A stretch of 64,000 bases of DNA from Porites lobata (taxonomy: Eukaryota; Cnidaria; Anthozoa; Scleractinia; Poritidae): positions 1,386,001 through 1,450,000 of the forward strand of contig CALNXK010000069.1 in the NCBI GenBank assembly GCA_942486035.1. Direction: 5' to 3'. Of this stretch, positions 45,999 through 57,625 are shown in pieces. The notes beneath the pieces were generated by a model. The model made no database searches. It was not told the origin of the DNA and was given only the letters and a program-made list of their open reading frames with translations. Position numbers and translations under genes: made by a program. Position 1 is the first letter of the stretch. The number at the start of each line of letters is the position of its first letter.

Positions 45999-47212
45999 AT
46001 GAGTTGCAATACTGGTAAGACTGTAACTAATTAGGTTTGTAGTGATAAGAAAATAATGTTTATTTTATATCACAGTGGCACAATATGAGTCGGGTTCTGT
46101 TATGGAGAGTTCGGACGAGGAGGAGGGACAATTGTTCGTTCCTCGCAAGAAAGTTTCAAAAGTACAGGAAACTATATACAATAAAGACTGTAGAGAGTTT
46201 GTGGACGACATCGTCAGTGGAGAAGAATTGGGTAGTGACGAATTTTCCGTGTGTTTCATATTCTGTGTAGATTCCAGATTAGCTGCAGGCGAATTAGTTA
46301 CTGCCATCAAAGACGGCAGTTTTGATCAAAAACTTGCTGTCGTTATTCGACATTTTGTAGATGAAATCGGTCTGCAAAGGCATTGTCCAAGTATTGAGTT
46401 TCAGTCATGTGTCAATCAGAGTGACCAAGAGAGATTATTTGCATATTTTGATGCAATTGGTAAGTGGGAGTGTAAACTAGTTTAAAATTCATTTTCATTC
46501 ATTTTTCGCTTTTGCATTTTTGTGAATAGTCATGTTTAAAGTACAGTCAGTTAACGACACGTTCGTCGTAGGTTGTAAACCCTATTCTTTTTGTTTTAAC
46601 AGTTATGTCGGTGAAGGTATCAAAAAACTGAATGATTTTTTGCAGAATCAAAGTCATCGTCCAACAGTGGAAGTAGCAAAAGAGTGGAAGCGCCGTCTGA
46701 CAGGGGCTGACGGTAAGGATCATGAGAATCCATGTGTTTGCAAATTATTGGATATGGTGGGATTTGTCACGCATCGTCAATTTGGCGCCAGATCTTTATT
46801 GACTCATTTTTGTGTGATCAGAAGTGCTTTGAAACAGCGTCTCACAGAGGTATCTGGCTTGATAGATGAGTATATAGAGAGTGGTGGAAAGAGAGATTTT
46901 GCAGAAATCATAAAGCATGGTCTCAATGAAGACGGAAACAAGCGAGTCCAGCATGTATAATCAGATGGCAAAGCAGTTTCGACAGAACAGATCGTCTACA
47001 AACTGGTGAAATTGTTCACATCCACCGAGCTCATCAATTTGGATCCTGTATCTGGAGTGTGGTTTGGTTTTTTGTTCAAAGATCCTGTTCTTGAAGATGC
47101 CAAACAAGAAGAAGTTGAGGAAGGAGAAGCTACTTGTCGAGAAAGTTGCAGTGACAGAGAAAGCAAAGAAAGTGGTTGCAGCGGGGACAGTTTCCAAGGT
47201 TCCGTCATATAA
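45999..47212 (+). pseudogene. Element gene A: acidic protein with two tiny introns; one premature stop
   Basis: Exons 45999-46014, 46076-46459 and 46530-47212; introns of 61 and 70 bp with borders G|GTAAGA...CACAG and TTG|GTAAGT...AATAG. The phases agree (1, 1), giving 360 codons. It begins MSCNTVAQYESGS, then ESSDEEEG and a basic FVPRKKVSKV, followed by a mixed helical body (VIRHFVDEIGLQRHCPSIEF; VCKLLDMVGFVTHRQFGARS) and an acidic, Cys/Ser-rich tail. A TAA at 46958-46960 (codon 277) interrupts an otherwise open frame. Its last 116 nt overlap gene B in another frame. The start lies 10 bp inside the TIR end. No known domain is recognised. Confidence 0.55.
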
Positions 47213-47391
47213 TCAGCGTTATCATGTGAAACACGTCTTGGATTGTGTGGATTTGGATCGTGCAGTCCTGAGTAAAACTGATTGTAAATTCACCAAGGAA
47301 AATTTTGAACGTTGCAAATTGGGACAATATGTCGATAAGATAGATCCTGATAGAGAAGGTGTTAATGTTTACGTAGAACCCCTTACAAAAT

Positions 47392-50300
47392 GAATTCCCA
47401 GCTTTCGGGGAATTCCCCATTCCCAACTATGCAAATCAGCCTTCATCAAATAAGCTTGGAATTCTTGAGAATTTTTGGGAATGGCAAATTAGGTCTCACT
47501 CTAGGCTTGGAATTCCTAGGAATTCCTAGTTTTACAATTTTAGAAGCTTAAGAATTGTTGAGAATTTCTGGGAATAGAAAAATTCAGGCCAACTGGGCTT
47601 GGAATTCCTGGGAATTCCTAGGAATTCTAAGTTATGCAAATTAGGAATTCAGCTCAGGGCTGTTTAAAAATCAGAAAGACTTATTTTTTTTACATTTTAA
47701 TTTTAAGTGATTGCACTGAAACAATTCTAAACTTATAATACAGAACATAACGGTAATGTATACTTCTATACTTACATTTTTATATTCAACCCAATTTTTT
47801 TTACCTAATCTGGTAATGCTGACATGTGGCGAATGCTGTTCACAAACCTCCAACCAGTATTTAGTTAAGATAACAATTTAACTTATCTAAATTACATTAT
47901 GTCCAGTACACTTTCAGTGCAAAATGTTGTCTGAAATGAGAAGTCTCGTTTTTGAAAATATGACGTACATATCCAGTCTGAAATGTACGTTTTTTATCCA
48001 CATATTCCACGGAAATTAGGCACACGCACAAGACATGGGCTGTCTTGATTCTCTTCAACCCTTGCATCAGGAGTGCAGTCAAAAGCATGGCAAGCCCAGC
48101 CAAGCCCGGAACAACAGCCAGAACACGTTTTTCGTCACAGTTCTTTGATTGATAATGTGGTCCAACATTTTCTTTCCCAACTTAAAAGAACAACGTTAAG
48201 TTTACCTCTTGCTTTTAACACTTCAAATGCATTGCTTCATCTTAATTAACGTTGAAAATAACTGCTATTTCGACGCAAACAGGGGCGCGTCACAAGATTA
48301 GCCGCCATGTTTTCTTGTTTCCCAGGCTTCCACGCGTGCCTTTGGCACATGCACAATTTGATTTACTTTGTCACGTGTGACTTTTGAAGCAATAGAAAAG
48401 TGCCGAATGAACTTCCGTTGAATAGTTCACATTCACGCGGACTTCACAAGCAACAAAGTATTTTCGTAAGACTGTCTTTCTATTATCCACGTTATTTTCG
48501 AGACAAATTGATCAATTGCGAAGTTTTTCTTCACATAAAGCATGTTTGCAAGTGAGTTTACTCAGCTGGATTAATGTGGAAAGGTATGTTTTCTAATAAC
48601 TTTGCGTAAATAAGCTTATAAAGTTCAAAGATGCATGCAAAGATATGCCATTGATCAGATCCCTTTTTGCTGCTTTTTGTTTACTGCAGATCGAAATAAC
48701 TGTACTCTTTGTCGCAAATAGTCAATGGAATACTCTGAAAACTGTATCTTCTGGCGCCACAAGGTTATAGCAGACTTGTCAAGACCAATGTTAGATAAAA
48801 TAGGAGAAGAAATGGCATAATAGGTATAAGTTTCCAATGGCTACTTATACAAGTTAGAAGCAATGTAATTTCCAGTTAATTTATAAGGACTTGAGGCTTG
48901 AACTTACATATAAAATATTAGAATACAGCCGGTAGGTTTGTTCATTTGAACTCTAATTCATAGTATAAGTTGCTTAAGGTTTTACATTCAATGCTTCTGG
49001 TACATGCAATAATAATAGGTGCAATAGTTAGGTCAAAAACAACTAGCACTAGCACTTGCCTGATGTGTGGACCTTCAGTTCAGAAGGCTGCATCGGCGAC
49101 ATTGGAAAAAGCAGTCACTTAGCTTTTTTTCATATTCATGCACTGTATTAATTATTCGAAGATGTTTATGCATATATGTGGAATGTGGTGATGTGTATGT
49201 TGAGTAAAATAAATTACGAAAAAAAGAATATTCAGCTGATGTTGTCATTTGGATTAAAAACAAACAGCATCTATAGATTCCACCAACAGGGTATGTTTTT
49301 ATATTTTTTTTCAATCATAACTAGGTATATGTTACTTTACATTATCTCACTATCTAGAGATTCCACCTGAACAGGTTATGTTTTACATTTTTTTTTTCAA
49401 TCATGACCATAGCGATAGTTTACTTTACACTACATGTATATCTATGTGTTGTCTAAACATGTAGGTAGGGATGTCACTAAGATTTCAAGTTGGCAGATAT
49501 TAGTACAACAAGTAGGCAGGGAATCAAACAGCTACGGATTTCTTTTTGGTTCTATTTTTCTTCCATTTTTTTTCCATTTTTTCTTCCACGTTGATAATAG
49601 CCAAGGGAACCCCCCGGCTCTTGACGCTAGGTTTCATACACGTGGTTATTGCTCATACAGATCAGTTTCATGTGATTTTAAGGACAATTTCATGGCGTTA
49701 GTGTTGTTTCCCTTACCCCCATGAAAGGGGTGAGGGATTAATTTTCATGAGCCATCAAAGGTCATAGTCAATGAAAATTTTCACTTCAAGTCATCAGTAC
49801 TCCTTTTTATGACATGGTCTTCATAGGTAACATTCTGCTGAGAGAATTAATGCCTGCCAAATATAGAAAATGTATTAACTTTTTCCTTCAAAAAATCTGA
49901 AGTACAACCGCAATTATTTAAATAGTTATATTGTATTAGAATTTTCCTGCTTTGAACATATAGGTACAGGGGTTTCAAATTTTTTTGAAGTTATAGGCAG
50001 CCGACTCTGGAAAAGTAAGCGGCTGTGACAATATTCAGGAGCTGCAAGTTGTGAACTACACAATATCATAGTAAGGATAAACTATTATTGTTGGTCACTC
50101 TAAGGGGTTGAAGGGCTAGGATTACCGGTGTTTAACCGACTATGTTGGATTTCTGCATACTGTTTCCATGTACAAGTATCAACAACCTGTTTCTTTGGAG
50201 AACTCTATGATCTGAGTGAATAGTAAATCCTTCTTTTGCATATCATACCATGTAAGTGTATCCTAAGTATTTAAGGAGGTGTACGGGAAATCAACACTTA

Positions 50301-51262
50301 TGTAGCAATAGAATGGGCAAGGGACAGCAGAGTAATAGCCAATACTATTGCTTTCAGGTGGAACACTATATGTGCGGCCTGTCGTGATGCTAATTAGGAT
50401 GTTTATGCCACTAATAACATTTTTCAAATCTAACATTGATTTTTTGGGAGAGATAACTGCAACTACACACCTTTTCTTCTCTTTGTGAGAGATAAATATA
50501 AGCTTATTCTTATTGGTACCTGTCTACAAACATTTCCTGTGCCATGTGTCAAATCCATAATAGTCCCGTTCTTATCCTCAAAGCCAAATGTGGACCATGC
50601 TCACAGAGGTCCCCATCCTACATTTGTAAATTAGTAATGAGGGCTTAACACTATTTTTCTAGTGATGAAATTTTATGAAAATTTAAGTGCAAATTTTATT
50701 GTTTATAGCTCAGGAAGATATTAAAATGTCACAACAAGTTAAATAAATTAAAGTGGCTATTTCTGAAAATTTGATTAATGGTATTGACCTTTAATTTCTG
50801 GTCAGATTATTAGAAGATTTTAATGTAATGAATTATTTTGTGATTGTAAAAACAGTTGACAACTTCTAGAAAATAATGATTCTTGCAGAAATTGTCTCAT
50901 TGCACTTAAAAATTTAGTACATGTATTTAAGTGTATGTATTTGCTGTTATTTATTTTATTTTGAATTGGTTGTTGCTTATTTAATGTCAAAGATTATAAT
51001 TTATGATACATTCAATTAAAAATAATATACTTATCATTATAGGGAAAATTGGTCAATTTATTTACAGCAAAATAATTATTTATTTTTCAAGAAAGTTTAT
51101 TCATATGTATATAAGGACTACAGTCATTATACTGAATTATTTGATTCCTACTTCACAAAAAGTCATTGTCTTAAATTTGATTTTTGAGGTCACTGTTGTA
51201 ATTTTTGGAACATTTAAACGATCAGTGCAGTGAAATTTTTAGGAAAATCCTAGGAATTCCTA
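47392..51262. mobile_element. Probable 3.9-kb non-coding insertion in gene B
   Basis: Removing 47392-51262 joins gene B in frame (ACA AAA TGG AAT TCT). Both ends are rich in GGAATTCC: GAATTCCCAGCTTTCGGGGA at the left, further copies to 47640, and CCTAGGAATTCCTAG at the right. The borders are not GT-AG, so it is not a normal intron. The interior is AT-rich; a hydrophobic frame at 47897-48103 (-) is the only, doubtful, coding hint. No target duplication other than the shared GAATTC word. Confidence 0.4.
49269..49445 (+). repeat. Imperfect tandem duplication, about 90-bp period
   Basis: TAGATTCCACCAACAGGGTATGT followed by a T-run and TCAATCATAAC recurs as AGAGATTCCACCTGAACAGGTTATGT, a T-run and TCAATCATGAC about 93 bp later. 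Confidence 0.55.
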
Positions 51263-52366
51263 GGAATTCTCAATTCCATTTCGCAAGGGATGTGAAAGCT
51301 GAACATCAAAAAAGTGGCAATGCGTTTGTTGTTGATGTTAATTATTTTAGAAAAAAACCTTTGAAGGGGGAGTGTTCCATATGTTTTTGTAAGGGATACT
51401 AAGCAGTTGGCTCCAGTACTTCCCCACCCTTTTTTAGTGAGTGAATATGTGAAAATTTACAAAATGAAAGATGAGGTTGCAGCCGTTAAAGAGCTTGCAA
51501 AAATTCAAGAATTTTACTGTTTTCATTATGCTGCAGCAGTGTGTAATCGTGTAGAGGACGAGTTTATTGGGGTTGGGAAGATGTTGATGAAGATTGGCGT
51601 GCAATCATTAGGGAGGCTTTCTTTAGATATATGGCTCATCGATTGCACAAGATTCCTGCTCACATGAATCGAGAAGATTATGACCGGTTGAAAGAGACTG
51701 CAATGTCGGCTATGAATTCTGGAGAGAGAAAGTTTTTAGGCCTTTCTTTCATTTTCGATAAGGATTGCATGTTCGATTTGTTTTGTAATTTTATTTTGGG
51801 TGGTTTTATGTGTAAAAAACCACTTCAGAACTATATTTTTCTTTTCATGAATCTCTTAGGTACGTACAATCTTTATCCATTTTTCAAGTTACTCATTTAT
51901 CCAGCCTCAACATCTTGGATAGTTACAAAAGGCATTTTAAAGGATGTTGAAATTCAGGAAATGACCATTCCTGCAATCATTGTTGATTGTGCTTATCTTA
52001 ACCAATGTTTCACTTGTCGATCAACCGCAAGATTTCATTAAAAGTATTTTACACGTGCGTGTAAGGCCCATACCACTACAGATTTTGCTCTGTTTCTGAA
52101 AGAAGAGCTTCTGTATCCAATGTATTGTCGTCATTCTTTTGCCAAGAGAATAGAAGCTGTGTTTTTACAAAACAAAGAATCTTGGCAAGATGCATTTCTG
52201 CAAAAGGTTCTTGCTGATATGAAAGAGGGACAAGGAGATTTCGCCGTGCTCGATTTGAGTACTGTGGGGGAACAGTTTTCTAAGTTTTTGTCAAATAATT
52301 TAGTTTGTGATTGTGATCATGAAGAAGACGAAGCACGTGTATCTGACTTAGATTAAGTTATCTGAT

Positions 52367-52570
52367 TTATTGAGATAAACCACTTGTGGATTTTGTACAT
52401 TTTTTAAATGTTTCATTAAAGATCGATCGTTCATCATAAATTTGCAGTTGGTGTCTACTATTTTGGGGTTTGTCCTTTTTGGGTACGGTCTCGTAGATGG
52501 TTTGAATGACCGAAGGTTCAAAGAATGGACCTTCCAAGTTTACCGTCATTCCCTGGGCTACAAAAATCAC
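52367..52570 (-). CDS. Small unidentified ORF of the TIR element
   Basis: 67 codons antisense to the gene B direction and starting beyond its end: VNLEGPFFEPSVIQTIYETV and KPQNSRHQLQIYDERS are coding-like. It ends 10 bp from the end of gene B, giving a convergent pair. Upstream exon not identified. Confidence 0.3.
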   Translation of the reverse strand: MIFVAQGMTVNLEGPFFEPSVIQTIYETVPKKDKPQNSRHQLQIYDERSIFNETFKKCTKSTSGLSQ

Positions 52571-52689
52571 AAGAACAATTCAAATTTTGACCTGACCTGA
52601 CCTGCACCTCAACCATTTATCCGTATCGACTTCGAAAACGGTAACCAACAGATCATCCTCGAACCTACGTGTTATCTTTACACAGCAAC

Positions 52690-52885
52690 AAAGAAAAAAA
52701 CTTTTTCAAAACATTCGCAGCACAAGACATTTAAAAAATGTGTACATTAGCTTGAAATTCGTGCAAACAACCTTAGATGTTCCCTTACAAAACCCTCTCC
52801 ACACATTCGCAACACAAGACAGTTTTAAAAATTTTTATGCACATAAGTTACCTTGGAATTCACAAACAACCTGTCATGTTCCCTG
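52690..52885 (+). repeat. Imperfect direct duplication, about 100 bp
   Basis: CATTCGCAGCACAAGACA...TTAGCTTGAAATTC...GATGTTCCCT is repeated about 95 bp on as CATTCGCAACACAAGACA...TTACCTTGGAATTC...CATGTTCCCT. Confidence 0.6.
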
Positions 52886-53105
52886 ACATATCTTTTCACC
52901 TCGGCCGCAGCAACAAATGACTCGTATGTCTGCACAAAATCGTGGAATGCTCACATCAAAGGCATCGTCTCTTTAGCTTCTTTGATCGTAACCATGCTAA
53001 TGTGATACAACAGTCCACATTTCACAAACTGTTTGTATCCGGCTATATTAAACCTTGGAGAGTCCATCGTCTTTCTCATGACAAACAAATCTGAATCAAC
53101 ATAAC

Positions 53106-53332
53106 TGGACAAAAGACATTTCGAGTCTCGCGTCACGCAATCGCACGCGTGAGTTTTTAGTGATCAGATTTCATTTTTTTGATTGACAGTTACTCTGATT
53201 TTGTAATTGACACGCGGTCGGGTTTTTGTAGTTGTCATGAGTTGTTATCAGAACATGTAAGTTTTAGGAGCCGTAAAATTAAAACCGTGAGTTTATTTAA
53301 CCGACGAGATATCGTTTGTTGTCTTCGCAACA
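53106..53332 (+). repeat. BEL/Pao 5' LTR
   Basis: TGGACAAAAGACATTTCGAG to GTCTTCGCAACA; starts TG, ends CA. It differs from the 3' LTR only at 53142 (C in a CpG, T at 59196). Confidence 0.93.
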
Positions 53333-53337
53333 TTTTT

Positions 53338-53354
53338 TGGCGACCACGACGGGA
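53338..53354 (+). other. Primer-binding site, probably for an arginine tRNA
   Basis: TGGCGACCACGACGGGA starts 5 nt after the LTR. TGG pairs with the tRNA CCA end; the rest fits the acceptor/T-arm of an Arg tRNA whose 3' end reads TCGTGGTCGCCA. The identity is from memory of such tRNAs and not checked against this genome. Confidence 0.6.
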
Positions 53355-53454
53355 GAAACCGAGAGACCGTTTTGAAGAGTTACCGGGAGATTCATTCACC
53401 GTACGCAAGCACTGTGGTAAGCTTGAATTTTTGATTTGTGATTTCGCGCTCAAG

Positions 53455-54440
53455 ATGAATGCCGATGCAGAAGAAACTGGCGGTGAAAATGGTCCGGGAA
53501 CCGAACAGATCGAAAACAAGGACGATGAAGAGAAACTGGAAAGAGAGAAAGTGTTATTGGATCTGAAAAAACAAAAGAGACTACGAAAAACCGAGATGAC
53601 AAAAATTCGCCATCACATGGAGAAGCTTTGCATCACGCCAAGGATTCGCCAAGGACGTGGCGCTATTGAGAAAGATATTGAGCAACTTTGGTCGCTTCTG
53701 GAAAGCACACTGGAAATACTGGATGAACTGTGTGTTGTTTATTTGAAAAATGGAGAGGAAGCAAATAAATAGGCGTCTATGGAAGAAGGAGGAAAACGCT
53801 GGAATCGGAAATTCAAACCGCAATTGAAAAGGCACACGAGGCCGTGAAATCACACGCTCAAATTTCTGTCGCGACTGCTTCGCACAGTGAATTTGTCGCT
53901 CATTCAAGTCCGCCGATCGTTTTGCAGGGTTCGCTCAACCCAGTTTTGCCTCCAACGCCTTCCCAAAATTCGCACAGCAGTCAAGGAGAAATAAACGTTC
54001 CTGAAAGCCCGCAAATCAGTCATTCCGCGAATCATCGCCTGAAGCCATTGAAAGTACCGGCGTATGGTGGAGACAAGACGAAATTTGAGGAGTTTTGGGG
54101 CTTGTTTGAAAGTCTGGTGGACCAGTCCAAAGAATCAGTCAACCTAAAAATGGCAAGATTGAGGCAGAGCTTGTCCGCAGCGCCGCTGGAAGCGATTCGA
54201 GGGCTTGGGGTGTCAGAACCAGAATATGAAGAGGCAAAGGAAATCTTGATAGCCAAGTTCGGCAGTCAGCGGCGGCAACTGCAGGCCTACATGGACCAGC
54301 TGGAAAAAATGCCCAAAATGGGAAACAACGACATTCAAGGATTTGAAAAGTTTGCAGATTTAATACGTACACTGTGGTTAAGCTTTAGGCCGAGGGGCGC
54401 GATGGAGAGCTTGGAGAAGGAACACTTCATAGCCTGTTAG
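53455..54440 (+). pseudogene. BEL/Pao gag, N-terminal and DUF1759-like part
   Basis: The frame from ATG 53455 gives a coiled, charged N-terminus and ends at TAG 53770. A second frame (53844-54437) contains FEEFWGLFESLVDQSKES, LSAAPLEAIRGLGVSEPEYE and ILIAKFGSQRRQLQAYMDQL, the typical DUF1759 region of Pao gag proteins. The two are out of frame, and the second stops before the zinc knuckle. Confidence 0.75.
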
Positions 54441-54554
54441 TGAAGAAGCTCGCTGAAGTTCAAGTACAAAGGGTACAGCCGTTGGCTACAGAAACAGAGC
54501 CGGGAGCGATCTGTTGTAAGTTTGAGAGATTGGCTTAAGGAAGAAGTACACATC

Positions 54555-54932
54555 CGCGTTGAAGCTAAGGAGATGGCGCATGGCTTATCGGTTACAGAGA
54601 AAATCTGATGGATGGCAACATTCAAATCGAAATCCAAACAATCGAAACAGGCCCAGAAATTTTCACGTCAGATCAGATTTCGCCAGGAGACCACCAGGCT
54701 CAGGCCAGCCTACCCGAAAACCGCCGTGTCCGTGCTGTGGTTCCCCGAATCATGGAGTATGGGCCTGCTTGGTTTTCCAACAGAAAAGTTACGATGACAA
54801 ATGGACACTGGCTAAAGAAAAACGATTGTGTTTCCGGTGTTTAGGTGATGATCACCAGGAAAGTTCTGTACGAAGTCACAAACCTGCCAAATCAACGGTT
54901 GCCGGGAAATCACCACCGTCTCTTGCATGAGA
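54555..54932 (+). pseudogene. BEL/Pao gag zinc-knuckle region
   Basis: Contains CPCCGSPNHGVWAC and LCFRCLGDDHQESS, two CCHC-type knuckles of which the second lacks the final Cys. Open from 54559 to 54928. Confidence 0.7.
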
Positions 54933-55160
54933 ATCCGCCTGCCACGAACCCACCCATGGGGACTGCTCAACCAGTGATCAGCTCTAACAGCTACCCGTCA
55001 TTTACTCCATGGGAGGGGCAGTCGGCCCGTTTTATCACCCGAGGGTGAGGACAGTCGTGCCTCGCGAGACGATGACTACTCACAACCCGAGAAGCCCAAA
55101 AGAAGCTACTCACTGCGCACCGTTCCGTGTGGGTGAAGGCACAAGGAAAAAAAGCTTAAA

Positions 55161-55604
55161 GTGAATGCAATCCTAGATGATGCCTCAAACGAGACATTCT
55201 TGAACGAAGAAGTGGCCGGAGCCCTTGGACTAAAGGAGTCTTATCAAACCGTGAAAGTTCATGTATTGAACAATTCTGTAGAGACGTTTCAGACTATGCC
55301 GTTAAAAGTAGAGATCGAAAGTGTTAATGGTCAGTTTACAAAGGAAATTGAAGTTAAGACCTGTCCCCGCAATGTCACTGGAAATTACCAAGTGGAGAAT
55401 TGGAATGCGAATAAAGGCAAGTGGCCTCACCTTGCACAGTGCGACTTCGCGTCACCAGCAAAAGACGGCTTGGTAGATTTGTTGATCGGTGTTGATAATG
55501 CTGACTTGCATTACTCGCTTGCTGATGTACGTGGAAAGGTGGGTGAACCGTGGCGGCGCTTTGGGTCCGCTTGGGTGGACTTGTATCGGACCTCCAGATG
55601 GTAG
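55161..55604 (+). pseudogene. BEL/Pao aspartic protease (DUF1758-like)
   Basis: NAILDDASNETFLNEEVAGA carries the D-D-[AG]-S catalytic signature of A17 proteases near the start, followed by a beta-rich body. The frame is lost after 55470. Confidence 0.7.
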
Positions 55605-55757
55605 AGCGGAGACTGGAACAAGAACGCATACAATTCGAACACTGTTTACAAGGGATGTAGGGCGGTTAGTGTAGCAGGTGGTTGTTGTGATTTAGATGGA
55701 ACGCTTAGGAGGTTTTGGGAGATCGAGAGTTATGGAACTGAGCTAAATGACCGAGTC

Positions 55758-56874
55758 GTGTGTACTGCAGAAGAGAGATTGGCCTTAGAAAGGGTTAGCA
55801 GCTCAGTCTGCTACAACGGTGAGAGATACAGTGTTGCTGTGCCGTGGAAAGGACAGAGGCCTCAACTTCCCGATAATCGTCAGATGGCAGAATCCCGTCT
55901 TCTCAGCACAGAGAAAAACCTAAAAAAGAGAGAATTTGTTGAGAGAGAGTATAAGAAGACCATCGAGATTTATGTGGAGAAGGGGTACCTGCGTAAAGTC
56001 CCAGAAAATGAAGCACCCCCCCCTGAAGATTGGTACCTACCACACTTTCCGATTGTTAGGATGAGCAAGTCTACAACCAAAGTAAGGATAGTCTTTGACT
56101 GTTCCGCCAAATACAAAGGAATCGCTCTTAATGATGTCATTCATGCTGGGCCGAAACTTCAGAGAGAACTCTTTGATGTTCTGATCCGCTTCCGCCAGTA
56201 ACCGGTTGCCCTTGTCTGTGACATTCAAGAGATGTACCTCAAACAGAAATTGAGTCTGAAGACCGACCGTTGTTTCAATCCTGTGGCGAGACGGAGAAAC
56301 AGGCCGCAACCCAGATGTGTATGAATTCTCTAGAGTTGTTTTCGGAAGAACTCAGCTCCCTTGAAGCCCAATTCATCACTCAGGAGAATGCCAGGCGGCA
56401 CCAAACCGAGTTCCCATTAGCTGCAGAAACTGTCCTTCAGTCCACCTACATGGATGATTCGTTAGACAGTGTTGAGGAGGACGAGAAAGGAGTCGACCTG
56501 TATCACCAGCTTAATGCATTGTGGGCAAAAGCAGGCATGCACGCCCGAAAATGGGTGTCGAATTCAGCAACGGTGATGGCAGCCATACCGAGGAGGACCG
56601 AGCCACAGAAGTGGACATAAAAGACAGTAAGGATACAGTAACGACAACGCTTGGCTTACAGTGGAACAGCACCGATGATTTATTGGCCGTGCCTGCAACA
56701 CCCGTGACCGAGGGCTACCCAATTACTAAGAGGAGTGTTTTGAAGAAAATTGCAACTGTTTTTGATCCGCTTGGCCTGATAAGCCCTTTCGTCGTACAAG
56801 CGAAGATTATGCTCCAAGAACTGTGGAACCGTGGCTATGACTGGGATGAGGAGGTTCAGGACGGCGGTGGCTAA
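55758..56874 (+). pseudogene. BEL/Pao reverse transcriptase
   Basis: Frame 1 (55758-56200) has WYLPHFPIVRMSK and KVRIVFDCSAKYKG, the RT entry motif. After a stop, VALVCDIQEMYL (motif A) follows. Frame 2 (56270-56620) has TYMDDSLDSV, the YMDD-type catalytic motif C. Frame 3 (56521-56874) has LGLQWNS and KIATVFDPLGLISPFVVQAK. Three frame breaks in 1.1 kb make it inactive. Confidence 0.8.
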
Positions 56875-57460
56875 TCGTCTTCAGGTCTGGTTCTCACAGC
56901 TGTCATGCCTAGAAAAGGTCAAGATTCCACGGTGTCTGCAAAACCAGCAACCAGTCAAGTCGAAGGAGGTGGTGACCTTTGTTGATGCCTCAACACAGGC
57001 CTATGGAGCTGCCTCCTACTTACGCTGTAGTATGAAGATGGTACCGTGTCCGCACAGCTGATAGCTTCTAAGAGTAAGGTTGCCCCGCTTACCCCCATGA
57101 CCGTGCCAAGGCTGGAATTAATGGGAGCCATAGTGGGTTTAAGGTTAACCCAGTCCGTGTCCAGAGTCCTGGAACTACCCGTGAAAGCAGCGTCGTTATT
57201 TTCCGACAGTACAGACGTGCTATGGTGGATTCGTGGAAGAGGCCGAGACTTTCGACCCTTTGTGGCAAACCGTATTGGAGAGATACAGATTAGTACTGAA
57301 CCGGTACAGTGGCAACATGTCTCCACCGACAAAAATCCTGCAGACCTGTGTTCCCGAGGAACGAGCCCAGCTGAGCTTGCTAAATCCGAACTATGGTGGA
57401 ATGGCCCGGAATGGCTGATGAAGGAGAAAAAAGTGAGTGGCCTAAGATGGAGTTAGCGAA
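56875..57460 (+). pseudogene. BEL/Pao RNase H region
   Basis: VTFVDASTQAYGAASYLR (56968-57020) is the first RNase H motif. In the next frame (57046-57456) come LTPMTVPRLELMGAIVG, LFSDSTDVLWWIRGRGRDF and TDKNPADLCSRGTSP, the usual BEL/Pao sequence after it. One frameshift separates them. Confidence 0.75.
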
Positions 57461-57625
57461 AGCCGAAAGTGATGCCGAAATGAAGTCGACAACAAAACAG
57501 CAACAGGGTTCTACCACCCTTGTGACAGTGCAAGAAAACCAAGCTCAGAGGGACAAGCCAAGTCAGGGTGGCAGTGTTCCAGTCTGGAGATTGAACCCAA
57601 ACGCTTCTCAAGTTGGAGCCGACTG

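Larger units (their letters stand above)
47097..52356 (+). pseudogene. Element gene B: basic N-terminus, about 460 residues before damage
   Basis: ATG 47097 opens with a Lys-rich stretch, MPNKKKLRKEKLLVEKVAV, then runs to 47391. The frame resumes beyond the putative insertion (51263) with FHFARDVKAEHQKSGNAF and CSICFCKG. It has frameshifts at about 51400 and 51585, continues WRAIIREAFFRYMAHRLHKI, KFLGLSFIFDKDCMFDLFCN and LLGTYNLYPFFKLLIYP, has a stop at 52039-52041, and finishes FAKRIEAVFLQNKESWQDAF to the acidic end (SDLD) at 52353. Hydrophobic/aromatic-rich central part; no recognised domain. A nuclear localisation signal at the N-terminus is likely. The damage shows the copy is dead. Confidence 0.5.

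Noticed and set aside
47897..48103. Membrane protein gene on the minus strand in the 3.9-kb block
   Set aside because: A hydrophobic stretch is present but there is no clear start, no neighbouring exons and no recognisable family.
53179..53454. Gag starting inside the 5' LTR
   Set aside because: The frame is open there by chance; the first ATG (53455) lies downstream of the primer-binding site, as expected.
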